Positions 17,359 through 25,308 of a DNA stretch of 26,084 nucleotides are shown here, one piece after another (positions within the stretch are counted from its first letter, which is position 1; every line of letters starts with the position of its first letter). This stretch comes from VXLM01 sp034421575 (GTDB taxonomy: Bacteria; Chloroflexota; Dehalococcoidia; Lucifugimonadales; VXLM01), in contig DAOUKG010000047.1 in assembly GCA_034421575.1 (NCBI GenBank), forward strand, positions 1 through 26,084, in the 5' to 3' direction. Made by a program: the position numbers and the translations under genes. The notes beneath the pieces were generated by a model. That model did not search any database. It was not told the origin of the DNA and saw only the letters and a program-made list of their open reading frames with translations.

Positions 17359-18765
17359 ATGAACAAGACGATGTACCAGAAGATATGGGATTCGCACGTG
17401 GTGCACCAGGAAGAGGGGCAGCCCGCGATCCTGTACGTCGACCTCCATCTCATCCACGAGGTGACCACCCCGCAGGCGTTCGATGGCCTTCGTGAGGCGG
17501 GCAGGGGAGTACGGCGCACCGACCTCACCGTCGCGGTTGTCGATCACAACACGCCGACCGACCCCGGCCGCGTCACCCTGCCGATCAGAGACCCAATCGC
17601 CAAGCAGCAGCTCGACGCTCTCAAGCGCAACTGCGAGGAGTTCGGCATCAACCTCTTCGACATGGCGAGCCCGAACCAGGGTATCGTCCACATCATCGGC
17701 CCCGAGCAGGGTTGGACCCAGCCGGGCAAGATCATCGTCTGCGGCGACAGCCACACGTCCACGCACGGCGCCTTTGGAGCGCTGGCTTTCGGAATCGGCA
17801 CCTCAGAGGTCGAGCACGTTCTGGCGACGCAGACGATCCGTCAGAACGAGTCACCCACGATGGAGATCAGGGTCAACGGCGCTCTGCCCTTCGGCGTCAC
17901 GGCGAAAGACCTCATTCTCGGGATCATCGGACAGATAGGCATCGGAGGCGGGCAGGGTCACGTCGTCGAGTATACCGGAGAGGCCGTCCGTTCCCTTTCG
18001 ATGGATGGACGAATGACCGTCTGCAACATGTCCATCGAGGGCGGCGCGAGAGCAGGGATGATCGCCCCTGACGAGACGACCTTCGATTACCTTCGGGGCC
18101 GCCCCAACGCCCCGCAGGGAGACGACTTTAAGGCAGCCGTCGAAACATGGTCGAAGCTGGGAACCGACGATGGCGCGGAGTTCGATGAGCTCGTCGAGAT
18201 TGACGCGAGCTCGCTCGAACCGATGGTGTCGTGGGGCACCAACCCGGGCATGGTGATTCCGGTAACCTCTCGCGTGCCCGACCCGAACTCGTTCGTCGAG
18301 GCTGAAGACCGAGTCGCCGCCGAACGCGCCTTGGAATACATGGATCTCGAGCCCGACACACCCGTCGAGGACATAGCGATTGACCGCGTCTTCCTCGGCT
18401 CGTGCACGAACGCTCGTCTCGACGACCTGCGCGCCGCCGCCGATGTCATACGAGGCCGCAAGGTGAGCGACTCGGTCTACGCCATGGTCGTGCCCGGCTC
18501 AACCTCGGTGAAGATGCAAGCCGAGGCCGAGGGTCTCGACGCCGTTTTCACGGACGCTGGTTTCGACTGGCGCGAGGCTGGCTGTTCCATGTGCCTGGGC
18601 ATGAACCCCGACATCCTCTCGGCAGGCGAGAGGTGCGCCTCCACGTCCAACCGCAACTTCGAGGGACGACAAGGTCCCGGCGGCAGGACTCACCTTGTCT
18701 CACCCGAAATGGCGGCGGCAGCGGCCATAACCGGCCACTTCGTAGACATTCGAGACTGGAAGTAG
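17359..18765 (+). CDS. leuC: 3-isopropylmalate dehydratase large subunit
   Basis: Large subunit of isopropylmalate isomerase, which converts 2- to 3-isopropylmalate in leucine synthesis. It is an aconitase-family protein with a [4Fe-4S] cluster. The three cluster cysteines are in GSCTNARLDD (Cys349) and GCSMCLGMNP (Cys409, Cys412), offset by two from the E. coli positions 347, 407 and 410. VVDHNTPT, CGDSHTSTHGAFG and NRNFEGRQG blocks are all present. Length is 468 residues from the ATG at 17359, with GTGAG at 17347-17351 as a modest ribosome site; an in-frame GTG at 17347 adds four residues and is possible. leuD lies downstream, separated by a nucleotidyltransferase gene. leuA and leuB are not in the window. 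Confidence 0.95.
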   Translation: MNKTMYQKIWDSHVVHQEEGQPAILYVDLHLIHEVTTPQAFDGLREAGRGVRRTDLTVAVVDHNTPTDPGRVTLPIRDPIAKQQLDALKRNCEEFGINLFDMASPNQGIVHIIGPEQGWTQPGKIIVCGDSHTSTHGAFGALAFGIGTSEVEHVLATQTIRQNESPTMEIRVNGALPFGVTAKDLILGIIGQIGIGGGQGHVVEYTGEAVRSLSMDGRMTVCNMSIEGGARAGMIAPDETTFDYLRGRPNAPQGDDFKAAVETWSKLGTDDGAEFDELVEIDASSLEPMVSWGTNPGMVIPVTSRVPDPNSFVEAEDRVAAERALEYMDLEPDTPVEDIAIDRVFLGSCTNARLDDLRAAADVIRGRKVSDSVYAMVVPGSTSVKMQAEAEGLDAVFTDAGFDWREAGCSMCLGMNPDILSAGERCASTSNRNFEGRQGPGGRTHLVSPEMAAAAAITGHFVDIRDWK

Positions 18766-18772
18766 GCCAAGA

Positions 18773-19090
18773 ATGACCACGACACCCGATCTCCCCCCGA
18801 AGGCCGCCGAGTTCGCCCGAATCCTGCAAGACCACATGCCGGTGCTGGAGCGCGAGTACGGCGTGGCCTCCCTTGCCCTGTTCGGCTCCTACATTCGCGG
18901 CGAGGAGCGGGAAGACAGCGACCTCGACGTGCTGGTGGACCTCAGCCGACCAATGGGCATGCTAGCGTTCATCTCGCTGGGGGATTACCTCTCGGAACTT
19001 ATTGGCAAGCGCGTGGATCTGACCACGACGAGGAGCGCCTCAGAATACAGGAGTGGAAGGCACATATTGCAGGAGGCCGTCACTATATGA
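18773..19090 (+). CDS. MNT-family nucleotidyltransferase (MntA-like), partner absent
   Basis: A 105-residue minimal nucleotidyltransferase. The signature GSYIRG (38-43) is followed by DSDLDVLVD with Asp50 and Asp52, and a third acidic residue Asp82 in KRVDLTT, so the metal-binding triad is intact. Such proteins are usually the antitoxin half of HEPN-MNT modules (MntA adenylylates the HepT toxin). No HEPN gene adjoins it: leuC ends eight bases upstream and leuD begins 48 bases downstream. The ATG at 18773 lies immediately after leuC, so it is probably part of the leuC transcript. Either the partner is elsewhere, was lost, or this enzyme works alone. Confidence 0.88.
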   Translation: MTTTPDLPPKAAEFARILQDHMPVLEREYGVASLALFGSYIRGEEREDSDLDVLVDLSRPMGMLAFISLGDYLSELIGKRVDLTTTRSASEYRSGRHILQEAVTI

Positions 19091-19138
19091 CGGATTTCGG
19101 CCGCGAATCCCATTTTGAAATGAAAGAGTAATCCTCAC

Positions 19139-19732
19139 ATGCAGCCTTTCACACAACTGACCGGCGTCGTCGCGTCGATGGACCGCGTGGACGTCGATAC
19201 CGACCAGATCATTCCGGCGCAGTTTCTCAAGCGCATCGAGAAGACGGGCTTTGGACAGTTCCTCTTCTATAAGTGGCGTTTCAACGAGGACGGATCACTC
19301 AACCCGGGCTTCGAGTTGAACCTGCCGGGATATGAGAACGCCTCCATCCTCGTCTCTGGGAGGAATTTCGGCTCAGGGTCGTCCCGTGAGCACGCTCCCT
19401 GGGCGCTCCTCGACTACGGCATCCGCTGTATCATCGCGCCCAGCTTCGCCGATATCTTTGCGAACAACTCACTGCAGAACGGCATCCTCCTCATAACCTT
19501 CCCTGACGCGACCGTTCGTACCATCATGCGGAAAGCCCAGAACAACCCCGGCTATCGACTCCACGTCGATTTGGAGAACCAGCGAGTCTGGGACGACGAT
19601 GAAGAGGTCAATGAGGGCTTCGATATCGACGAGTTCGCCAAGTACAAGCTCCTGAATGGCTTGGACGACATCGGCCTCACGCTCCAACACGAGGACAGGA
19701 TCGCAGCGTACGAGGTGGCCAGGGCGCTTTGA
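19139..19732 (+). CDS. leuD: 3-isopropylmalate dehydratase small subunit
   Basis: The 197-residue small subunit that completes isopropylmalate isomerase with LeuC. DVDTDQIIPAQFLK (18-31), the swivelling-domain motif SGRNFGSGSSREHAPWAL, and the PSFADIFANNSLQNGIL segment are diagnostic of the bacterial type. Length is close to the E. coli protein (201 residues). AAAGAG (19123-19128) precedes the ATG at 19139 by ten bases. It follows leuC with the MNT gene in between, so the two subunits are probably made from one mRNA. A repeat-rich, gene-free stretch follows. Confidence 0.95.
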   Translation: MQPFTQLTGVVASMDRVDVDTDQIIPAQFLKRIEKTGFGQFLFYKWRFNEDGSLNPGFELNLPGYENASILVSGRNFGSGSSREHAPWALLDYGIRCIIAPSFADIFANNSLQNGILLITFPDATVRTIMRKAQNNPGYRLHVDLENQRVWDDDEEVNEGFDIDEFAKYKLLNGLDDIGLTLQHEDRIAAYEVARAL

Positions 19733-20176
19733 AGATTAGGAAGCACCCCGTTCACCCTGAGCAGCGTTATGCCCTACGCGCGAGGCCGTGCAACCACGAG
19801 AAAGTACGTTCGGCCTGAGCCTTTCCCGTACTGGATATGGGGCCGTGCAGGGGTGTCAGCAGCTGCCGTGCAACCATGAGAAAGTACGTTCGCCCTGAGC
19901 CTGTCGAAGGCCTTCTTATCCCCTCTCCCGTCGTGGGAGAGGGCTAGGGTGAGGGTGATGCTCCGACGTAGGCGAGGGCAGTTACTTGAAAGCAGTGTTA
20001 TGCCCCGCGCACAGGGCCGTACAAGTGGTAATGACTGCTTTGAAGACGACCTCTTTTTCCCACTCTGTGCCCTCTGTGGTGAATCCCCTTCGTCCTGAGC
20101 AGTTACTTGAAAGCTTGTCGAAGGGCAATTCTCTGCCAGCGCATGTGCTCTTGAGGGAGTTCCCTGGCTCCCGCGT
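19733..20176. repeat. Gene-free island of degenerate direct and inverted repeats
   Basis: No coding region is supported in this 444-base gap. A 38-base unit occurs at 19785-19822 and 19865-19902 with two mismatches. A 16-base unit GCAGTTACTTGAAAGC recurs exactly at 19978-19993 and 20099-20114. GTTATGCCC-like blocks recur at 19766 and 19997. CCTGAGCCTGTCGAAGG at 19894-19910 matches the repeat upstream of dnaG. A hairpin CCCTCTCCC/GGGAGAGGG (19921-19943) with a five-base loop lies in the middle. The pattern suggests repeated insertion and decay of small non-coding elements between the convergent leuD and phosphoesterase genes. Confidence 0.75.
19921..19943. repeat. Nine-base-pair hairpin within the repeat island
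   Basis: CCCTCTCCC (19921-19929) and GGGAGAGGG (19935-19943) are perfectly complementary around GTCGT. The continuation GCTAGGGTGAGGGTGA resembles a widespread dispersed bacterial repeat. It lies about 190 bases after leuD. It could impede transcription from either side, but no T-tract follows on either strand. Confidence 0.6.
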
Positions 20177-22309
20177 TCAACCGGCCCCGTCGCCGAACGC
20201 CCACAGCCGTCCGTCCCACGTCGCCACAATCAGCCGTCCGTCGATCACGCCCGGAGCGGCGCTGATCGGCGCAGGAAACTCAGTAGCGGACAACACCCCT
20301 CCGGTCTCGGCATCCATCACGTAGAGCCGTCCGTCGATCCCGCCCACTGCGAGCAAAGCACCATACTTAACTGGGGCGGCCCACATGGACCGCGCACCGC
20401 GACGGAACGGGTTCATGTCGAGCAGGTCGCTCCCCGCCTGAACGCTCCAAAACGCCTCGCGAGGCGTGAGGCCGAGACTTCGCACCCGTCCCTGGTTCGT
20501 CGACACATACATCCGGTCTCCATCAACCAGCACATGCGTCGGGTACTGGGCGTCGAGGACCTCCCCCTGCCAGACAACTGCACCCGTTTCAGGGTCGAGT
20601 GCCGCCAGCTTGCCGAACTCCACCCCGCTGATGATCAGGCCGTCCACCATGACCGGGCTGGAGAAGTAGTGAGTTATCCCAAGAGGGTTCTCCCAAGCGA
20701 TCTCGCCGTTTGCTCGGTCAAGAGCGACTATACCCCGTCCGGAGAGGTGCGTGATTAGCAGTCCTCCCACCACAAGCGGACTGGGAAACGACCCCCATCC
20801 GTCGCCGACAGGATCCCCCGAACCGACCGGCGTCGTAAGCGTCGTATACCAGCGCTCTTCGCCGGTCGCGACATCGTAAGCGCCGTACCCTGCCTTGCCC
20901 CCCGTGTATGCGGTGCCATCGGCAATAACCGGCGACGTATATATCCACCTTCCTGGATAACGTGGCAGGTCACGGCTCCATGCTAGCTGTCCTGAATCGG
21001 CGTCGATGCCGTGTACACGTCCTGCCACCGAGGTAGCGACCGCCAGGCCGTCTTCACTAAGCGCAGGTGAGTTTTTGACCGACGTGTCGGTCGGAACGTG
21101 CCAGTCTCGACGACCGTTCTTGGAGTCGACGGCATAGACCCCCGCATTGCCCCGGAGGTTATCGTCGGTGACGCTGTAGAGAAGGGCGTCGCCATGCCGG
21201 ACGGGCGCGGCGCGATGCGTCGGCCCCGGTAGTGCTTGACTCCATAGCAAATCAAGCTCTTCACCCTGACCTGCGAGGAACACCCTCGTGGGCTTCACGT
21301 TGCGATGCGCCTCCGTCGTCTGCTGCACCAGGTCGAACTCGAAACCCTCCTCCGTGAATCGGACGAGCCGGTAGCCCCGGGAGTTCCCGTCGTAGCCGCC
21401 GAAGCACAGTGGCGTCGGCCCGCCCACAGCCATCCCCTTGTACTCGAACGCCTTGGCGCAGTGCGTATGCCCAAAGAGCACCATTCTCACGTTGTACCGG
21501 CTCAGCGGATCGAGGAACTCGACAGCAGGAGGGGTGTGCATGAACAGCACCGTCTCGCGCCCATTCGCCTGTGCCGACAAATCCTCGATCAGCCAGCGGT
21601 TCTTGCGCGCGATATCGGCTTGGGTGAAGTAGCTGTCCTCCTTCGAGAACGCTACGAAGTGCCGCCCGCCCCAGTCGAAGCTGTAGTAGACCGGCCCAAG
21701 CACCCCTTGGTAGTTCTGGATGCAGCTCACGCCCTCCACGTACTCGTACTTGTCGCGGTTGCCGCCCTGCGTTTCCAACTCGACGTGGCCGTCATGCCCG
21801 CCATAGACCGGACGTATCGGCGTTTGGATGGGTGCTATCGAGTCACGGAAAAGCTCAAGCTCAGCCATGGTGCCGATGTCGGTGAGGTCGCCCGTCGCGA
21901 GCACGAGGTCGGGGGACGATTCCCGCTCCAGCTGTCGCAGGTCGCCCGTCAGCCGCGGCCCTGTCTCCAGTCCCAGCCATGCCCCCTGCGGACGATAGTA
22001 TGGCTCGGTGCGAACGTGGGTGTCTGTGATCTGGGCGAGCGTGAATTCTTCGTATTGACGCTCCGGTGCTGAACGAAGCTCGAAGTCAATCTCCGCGTCG
22101 GCCACCGGCACGCGACGATAGAACGGACTGGTTGCCCGGTGCGTGTCCGGCACGGATAGGGTAATGAACGAGTGACTGCCCGGCTCGGCTTCGATTTCGT
22201 AGCGCCCTCGGCCATTTGCGCGGACGACCGTCTCCCCGTTCGATATGGACACCCAGGGCACTCCATACCCCCGTTCGTCGAGCACCGTTCCTCTTACGAG
22301 TACCGTCAT
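20177..22309 (-). CDS. Metallophosphoesterase fused to a PQQ-type beta-propeller
   Basis: A 710-residue, three-part protein. Residues 1 to about 80 look like a carboxypeptidase-regulatory-like beta-sandwich (VRGTVLDERGYGVPWVSISNG). A calcineurin-like phosphoesterase spans about 88-330, with Asp96/His98 (DTH), GDLTD (140-144), His258 (MHTPP) and GHTH (280-283). The GNHD metal motif reads GGHD (170-173), losing the usual asparagine. From about 355 to the end, repeated units such as VYAVDSKNGRRDWHV, GIVALDRANGEIAWE and KLAALDPETGAVVW form a PQQ-like propeller. No signal peptide exists with either possible start, which is unusual for propellers of this kind. The ATG at 22309 has GGAGA five bases upstream. 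It is divergent from the nitroreductase. Confidence 0.88.
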   Translation of the reverse strand: MTVLVRGTVLDERGYGVPWVSISNGETVVRANGRGRYEIEAEPGSHSFITLSVPDTHRATSPFYRRVPVADAEIDFELRSAPERQYEEFTLAQITDTHVRTEPYYRPQGAWLGLETGPRLTGDLRQLERESSPDLVLATGDLTDIGTMAELELFRDSIAPIQTPIRPVYGGHDGHVELETQGGNRDKYEYVEGVSCIQNYQGVLGPVYYSFDWGGRHFVAFSKEDSYFTQADIARKNRWLIEDLSAQANGRETVLFMHTPPAVEFLDPLSRYNVRMVLFGHTHCAKAFEYKGMAVGGPTPLCFGGYDGNSRGYRLVRFTEEGFEFDLVQQTTEAHRNVKPTRVFLAGQGEELDLLWSQALPGPTHRAAPVRHGDALLYSVTDDNLRGNAGVYAVDSKNGRRDWHVPTDTSVKNSPALSEDGLAVATSVAGRVHGIDADSGQLAWSRDLPRYPGRWIYTSPVIADGTAYTGGKAGYGAYDVATGEERWYTTLTTPVGSGDPVGDGWGSFPSPLVVGGLLITHLSGRGIVALDRANGEIAWENPLGITHYFSSPVMVDGLIISGVEFGKLAALDPETGAVVWQGEVLDAQYPTHVLVDGDRMYVSTNQGRVRSLGLTPREAFWSVQAGSDLLDMNPFRRGARSMWAAPVKYGALLAVGGIDGRLYVMDAETGGVLSATEFPAPISAAPGVIDGRLIVATWDGRLWAFGDGAG

Positions 22310-22344
22310 ATTCTCTCCGCCGTTCAGACATGAATGACGTTGGG

Positions 22345-22350
22345 ATTGTA
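22345..22350 (-). promoter_or_regulatory. Candidate -10 box of the phosphoesterase-propeller gene
   Basis: Read on the minus strand this is TACAAT, five of six bases matching TATAAT, about 35 bases upstream of the ATG at 22309. No good -35 box is seen. It is one of two opposed promoter candidates in an 80-base divergent gap. Confidence 0.35.
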
Positions 22351-22370
22351 CATCGTCCGGGGTGGTGACG

Positions 22371-22379
22371 TGGTATCCT
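22371..22379 (+). promoter_or_regulatory. Candidate extended -10 promoter of the nitroreductase gene
   Basis: TGGTATCCT matches TGnTATnnT and is identical to the candidate before dgt. Its downstream edge is only ten bases from the ATG at 22390, so transcription would begin at or a few bases before the start codon. There is no Shine-Dalgarno sequence in the gap, consistent with leaderless or near-leaderless expression. Confidence 0.4.
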
Positions 22380-22389
22380 TGTTGCCGCA

Positions 22390-23028
22390 ATGGAGACTCC
22401 TGAAATATCGCTGTTCGAGGCGATCCACACGCAGCGGGCCATCCGCCGGTTTACGGACGAACCCGTGTCCGACGAGGCTATCCGGCGCATCATCGAGGCC
22501 GCCGTTCGCGCTCCGAGCGGACGGAACACTCAACCATGGCGCTTCATCGTCATCCGCGACGCTGCCACCAAGAAGAAGATCGGAGACTACTACCGACGGG
22601 CGTGTGAGGTAGCCGGCATCGGCCAGGAACCGATTCCGGGACTGTCGAAGAAGGTCAACGACTCGGTCACTCATCTCGCCTATCACATGGGAGAAGCCCC
22701 CGTTCTCATTCTTGCTTGCTACGAGTACCTGAATGAGGACGTCGTCGGGCCAAGTACGATCCTGACCGGGTCCTCGATATACCCCGCCGTCCAGAACCTG
22801 TTGCTGGCAGCCCGCGCGCTTGGACTCGGGACGTCCCTGACGACCGTCCACTCGATGTTCGAGGACGAGATCAAGGACCTGCTCGGCATCCCGTCGAACG
22901 TCCAGACGGCGGCCCTCATTCCGATGGGCTACCCATCTCCGGAGGAGCGCTTCGGAGGCAGCCGTCGCAGGCCGGTCGCCGAGGTCACCCACCACGACCG
23001 GTGGTCGGATGCTGCCGGCGGCGAATAG
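22390..23028 (+). CDS. Nitroreductase family protein (FMN-dependent oxidoreductase)
   Basis: A 212-residue flavoprotein of the nitroreductase superfamily, which uses FMN and NAD(P)H to reduce varied substrates. The N-terminal RAIRRFTDEPVSDEAIRRII (16-35) and APSGRNTQPWRFIVI (41-55) supply FMN phosphate contacts. A central SIYPAVQNLLLAARALGLGT helix is the typical dimer and FMN-binding segment, and the later IPMGYPSPEERFG block is characteristic of the C-terminal end. The physiological substrate is unknown. No ribosome site precedes the ATG, and a candidate extended -10 sits immediately upstream. It is followed 27 bases later by the Gfo/Idh gene and may be co-transcribed with it. Confidence 0.93.
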   Translation: METPEISLFEAIHTQRAIRRFTDEPVSDEAIRRIIEAAVRAPSGRNTQPWRFIVIRDAATKKKIGDYYRRACEVAGIGQEPIPGLSKKVNDSVTHLAYHMGEAPVLILACYEYLNEDVVGPSTILTGSSIYPAVQNLLLAARALGLGTSLTTVHSMFEDEIKDLLGIPSNVQTAALIPMGYPSPEERFGGSRRRPVAEVTHHDRWSDAAGGE

Positions 23029-23055
23029 CAAACGAAAACCGGGCCAGGAGCATCT

Positions 23056-24090
23056 ATGTCGGAAACACCTATCAGAGTCGGCGTCGTTGGAGCGGGCAAC
23101 AGTGCCGTCGAAACGCACATCCCGCGATTCCAGAGTATCGAAGGCGTGGAGGTCGTCAGCGTTTCCAACCGGAGTCGCGAGTCCGCGCAGCGCGCGGCGG
23201 ACCGTCTCGGCATCCCGAAGGTCTACGACCACTGGCCGAACCTCGTCGCTTCGGACGAGATCAACGCCGTCTTCATCGGCACGTGGCCCTATCTCCATAA
23301 GCCCGTCACCGTAGCTGCACTCGATTCCGGGAAGCACGTCCTCTCACAAGCCCGTATGGCAATGAACGCCCAGGAAGCGCACGAGATGCTCGATGTCTCA
23401 TTACGACACCCCGGACTGGTTTCGGCCGTCGTGCCAACGTCCAGGCTTGGCGCGGGCGTGGAGCAGGTCAAGCATCTCATCTCCGACGGATGGATGGGCG
23501 AGTTGCTGTCGATTAACGTTGTATCCGGCCACGAGTTCGTCGACCGTGACGCGCCTTATTTCTGGAGACACGACCGCGACCTGAGCGGAGTCAACACACT
23601 CGATGTCGGAATGTTGGCCGAGGCCCTCGACCGCATCATCGGCCCATTTTCTACCGTAATGGCAAACGTCAAAGTCAACGTTCAAAATCGACGTGACGCG
23701 GCGGGAGAACCCCACGCTGTGACGGTACCTGACCACGTCGATATCATCGGTGAATTGGCGATTGGAGCCTCCTATCACATGCGCTTCAGCCAGGTCACCG
23801 GCATGGCCGGAGAGGGCGTGTGGTTCTTCGGCAGCGAAGGTACGCTGAAGTCCGACGGCTACGCGGAGCGGCTCTTCGGCGCGCGAAGGGGAGATTCTGA
23901 GTTCACTCCCATAGATTCCCCGTCCGAGAACCGCATCGTGCATGACATCGCCGCTGAGTTCGTTTCTGCCATTCGCGAGAAACGGCAGGTCAAGCAGGTG
24001 ACCTTCGCCCAAGCCGTTCGATACATGGAGTTTACCGAGGCGGTCGGCATCAGCGCCCGGACGGGCAAGAGGATTCATCTTCCACTGTGA
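23056..24090 (+). CDS. Gfo/Idh/MocA family protein lacking the EKP catalytic motif
   Basis: A 344-residue two-domain protein of the Gfo/Idh/MocA family. The N-terminal Rossmann fold carries VGVVGAGN (8-15), VSNRS and AVFIGTWPYLHKPVTVAALDSGKHV. The family's EKP motif, whose lysine takes part in catalysis, reads QAR here (98-100). The downstream D-x-G-x-H pattern reads DVGML (183-187), so the catalytic histidine is also replaced. The Rossmann glycines remain, suggesting that nucleotide may still bind. It might have an altered reaction or a non-catalytic role; I cannot tell which. The ATG at 23056 follows GGAG in CAGGAGCATCT with suitable spacing. A CaiB/BaiF gene follows 15 bases later. Confidence 0.9.
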   Translation: MSETPIRVGVVGAGNSAVETHIPRFQSIEGVEVVSVSNRSRESAQRAADRLGIPKVYDHWPNLVASDEINAVFIGTWPYLHKPVTVAALDSGKHVLSQARMAMNAQEAHEMLDVSLRHPGLVSAVVPTSRLGAGVEQVKHLISDGWMGELLSINVVSGHEFVDRDAPYFWRHDRDLSGVNTLDVGMLAEALDRIIGPFSTVMANVKVNVQNRRDAAGEPHAVTVPDHVDIIGELAIGASYHMRFSQVTGMAGEGVWFFGSEGTLKSDGYAERLFGARRGDSEFTPIDSPSENRIVHDIAAEFVSAIREKRQVKQVTFAQAVRYMEFTEAVGISARTGKRIHLPL

Positions 24091-24105
24091 GAGGTTAGAC
24101 CTGCC

Positions 24106-25308
24106 GTGCAGCCACTTTCCGGCGTTCGACTCATCGACGTTACGCAGATCATGGCGGGGCCGTTCTGCACCATGCTCCTCGGGGACATGGGCGCGGATGT
24201 CATCAAGATCGAGAAGCCGGACGGAGGAGACGACGTTCGCCGGTCGGGTCCCCCATTCGTGGCCGGCGAGTCGGCCACCTTCCTCAACATCGGTCGCAAC
24301 AAGCGCAGCGTAGTCATCGACATGAAGCGGCCCGAGGGAGCCGAGATTGTCCGTAACATGGCGAGGGACGCCGAGATATTCGTGCAGAACCTTCGGCCGG
24401 GCCGTCTCGAGGGATTCGGGCTTAGCTACGACGACGTTCGAGAGGTCAACCCCGCCATCGTCTATGCCACCATCACGGGGTATGGCCGCACTGGCCCCCT
24501 CAAGGATAAGCCGGGGTTCGATCTCATGGCCCAGGGACACTCCGGCATCATGAGTGTGACCGGCCATCCGGGTCAGCCGCCCGTGAAGGTCAGCGTCCCC
24601 ATCACCGACCTCAACGCCGGGCTGTTCACGGCCTACGGGATACTGGCGGCCTACGTGAACCGGCTCAAGACCGGGGTAGGGCAGCACGTGGACTCGTCCC
24701 TCATGGAGGCCGGGGTCGCGTACACGATGTGGGAGTCGGCAATCTACTTCACCTCCGGCAGGATTCCGGAACCGAACGGTTCTGCCCACCAGATATCCGC
24801 CCCGTACCAGGCCCTTCCCACCGCCGACGGGTACATCACCGTGGGCGGCGCGAACCAGAGGAACTGGGAGAATATATGCCGCACCCTCGGCCGTGAGGAG
24901 CTTATCTCAGACCCGCGCTTCGTCAATAACGCCGGACGCATGGCGAACCGGCCCGCCCTTGAGGAGACGCTGGGTGAGACCCTCAAGACGAAGCCAACGG
25001 CACATTGGCTCTCAGTTCTCGAGAAGTCCGGCGTTCCGAGCGGGCCCATAAACGACATAGCCCAGGTCTACGCCGACCCGCAGGTCATTGCGCGTGACAT
25101 GGTCGTCGAGGTCGAGCACCCGACGGCGGGCGCCATCCGCAACGTCGGCATTCCCGTCAAGTTCTCCGAGACTCCCGGCAGCATCCGTCGTCCGCCCCCG
25201 CGTTTCGCCGAGCACACCGAAGAGGTACTCGGCGAGTTCGGGTATTCCACCGCCGACATCGATGCGCTCAGAGATCGAGGAATCGTCAAGACTCTCAAGG
25301 ACGTGTGA
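24106..25308 (+). CDS. CaiB/BaiF family CoA-transferase (class III)
   Basis: A 400-residue class III CoA-transferase, which moves CoA between carboxylic acids. MQPLSGVRLIDVTQIMAGPF and LLGDMGADVIKIEKPDGGD open the protein as in formyl-CoA and carnitine CoA-transferases. NIGRNKRSVVIDMK, the ITGYGRTGP block and FDLMAQGHSGIMS follow. Asp168 in VPITDLNAG aligns with the catalytic aspartate (Asp169) of formyl-CoA transferase. The acid substrate is not predictable. It starts with GTG at 24106, with GAGAGG about ten bases upstream, and follows the Gfo/Idh gene by 15 bases, so the two are probably one transcript. Its stop codon abuts a MITE-like element. Confidence 0.95.
   Translation: MQPLSGVRLIDVTQIMAGPFCTMLLGDMGADVIKIEKPDGGDDVRRSGPPFVAGESATFLNIGRNKRSVVIDMKRPEGAEIVRNMARDAEIFVQNLRPGRLEGFGLSYDDVREVNPAIVYATITGYGRTGPLKDKPGFDLMAQGHSGIMSVTGHPGQPPVKVSVPITDLNAGLFTAYGILAAYVNRLKTGVGQHVDSSLMEAGVAYTMWESAIYFTSGRIPEPNGSAHQISAPYQALPTADGYITVGGANQRNWENICRTLGREELISDPRFVNNAGRMANRPALEETLGETLKTKPTAHWLSVLEKSGVPSGPINDIAQVYADPQVIARDMVVEVEHPTAGAIRNVGIPVKFSETPGSIRRPPPRFAEHTEEVLGEFGYSTADIDALRDRGIVKTLKDV

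Noticed and set aside
19087..19131. A 14-codon open frame overlapping the MNT stop codon by four bases, considered as a HEPN remnant or leader peptide
   Set aside because: It is too short to judge and shows neither the HEPN RxxxxH motif nor a run of leucine codons expected of a leucine attenuator.
19785..19902. Two 38-base direct repeats considered as a CRISPR remnant
   Set aside because: Only two imperfect copies exist, the repeats are not palindromic in the CRISPR manner, no cas genes are present, and the sequence matches a dispersed repeat family.
19921..19943. Hairpin considered as a rho-independent terminator for leuD
   Set aside because: No T-tract follows on either strand and it is about 190 bases from the gene; it looks more like a dispersed repeat.
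22324..23337. Minus-strand open frame of 337 codons opposite the nitroreductase
   Set aside because: It overlaps a well-supported nitroreductase and the start of the Gfo/Idh gene and shows no family-like motif.
23401..24789. Minus-strand open frame of 462 codons opposite the Gfo/Idh and CoA-transferase genes
   Set aside because: Both sense genes have clear families and conserved motifs. The antisense translation has no recognisable domain and spans two genes, a common artefact in GC-rich sequence.
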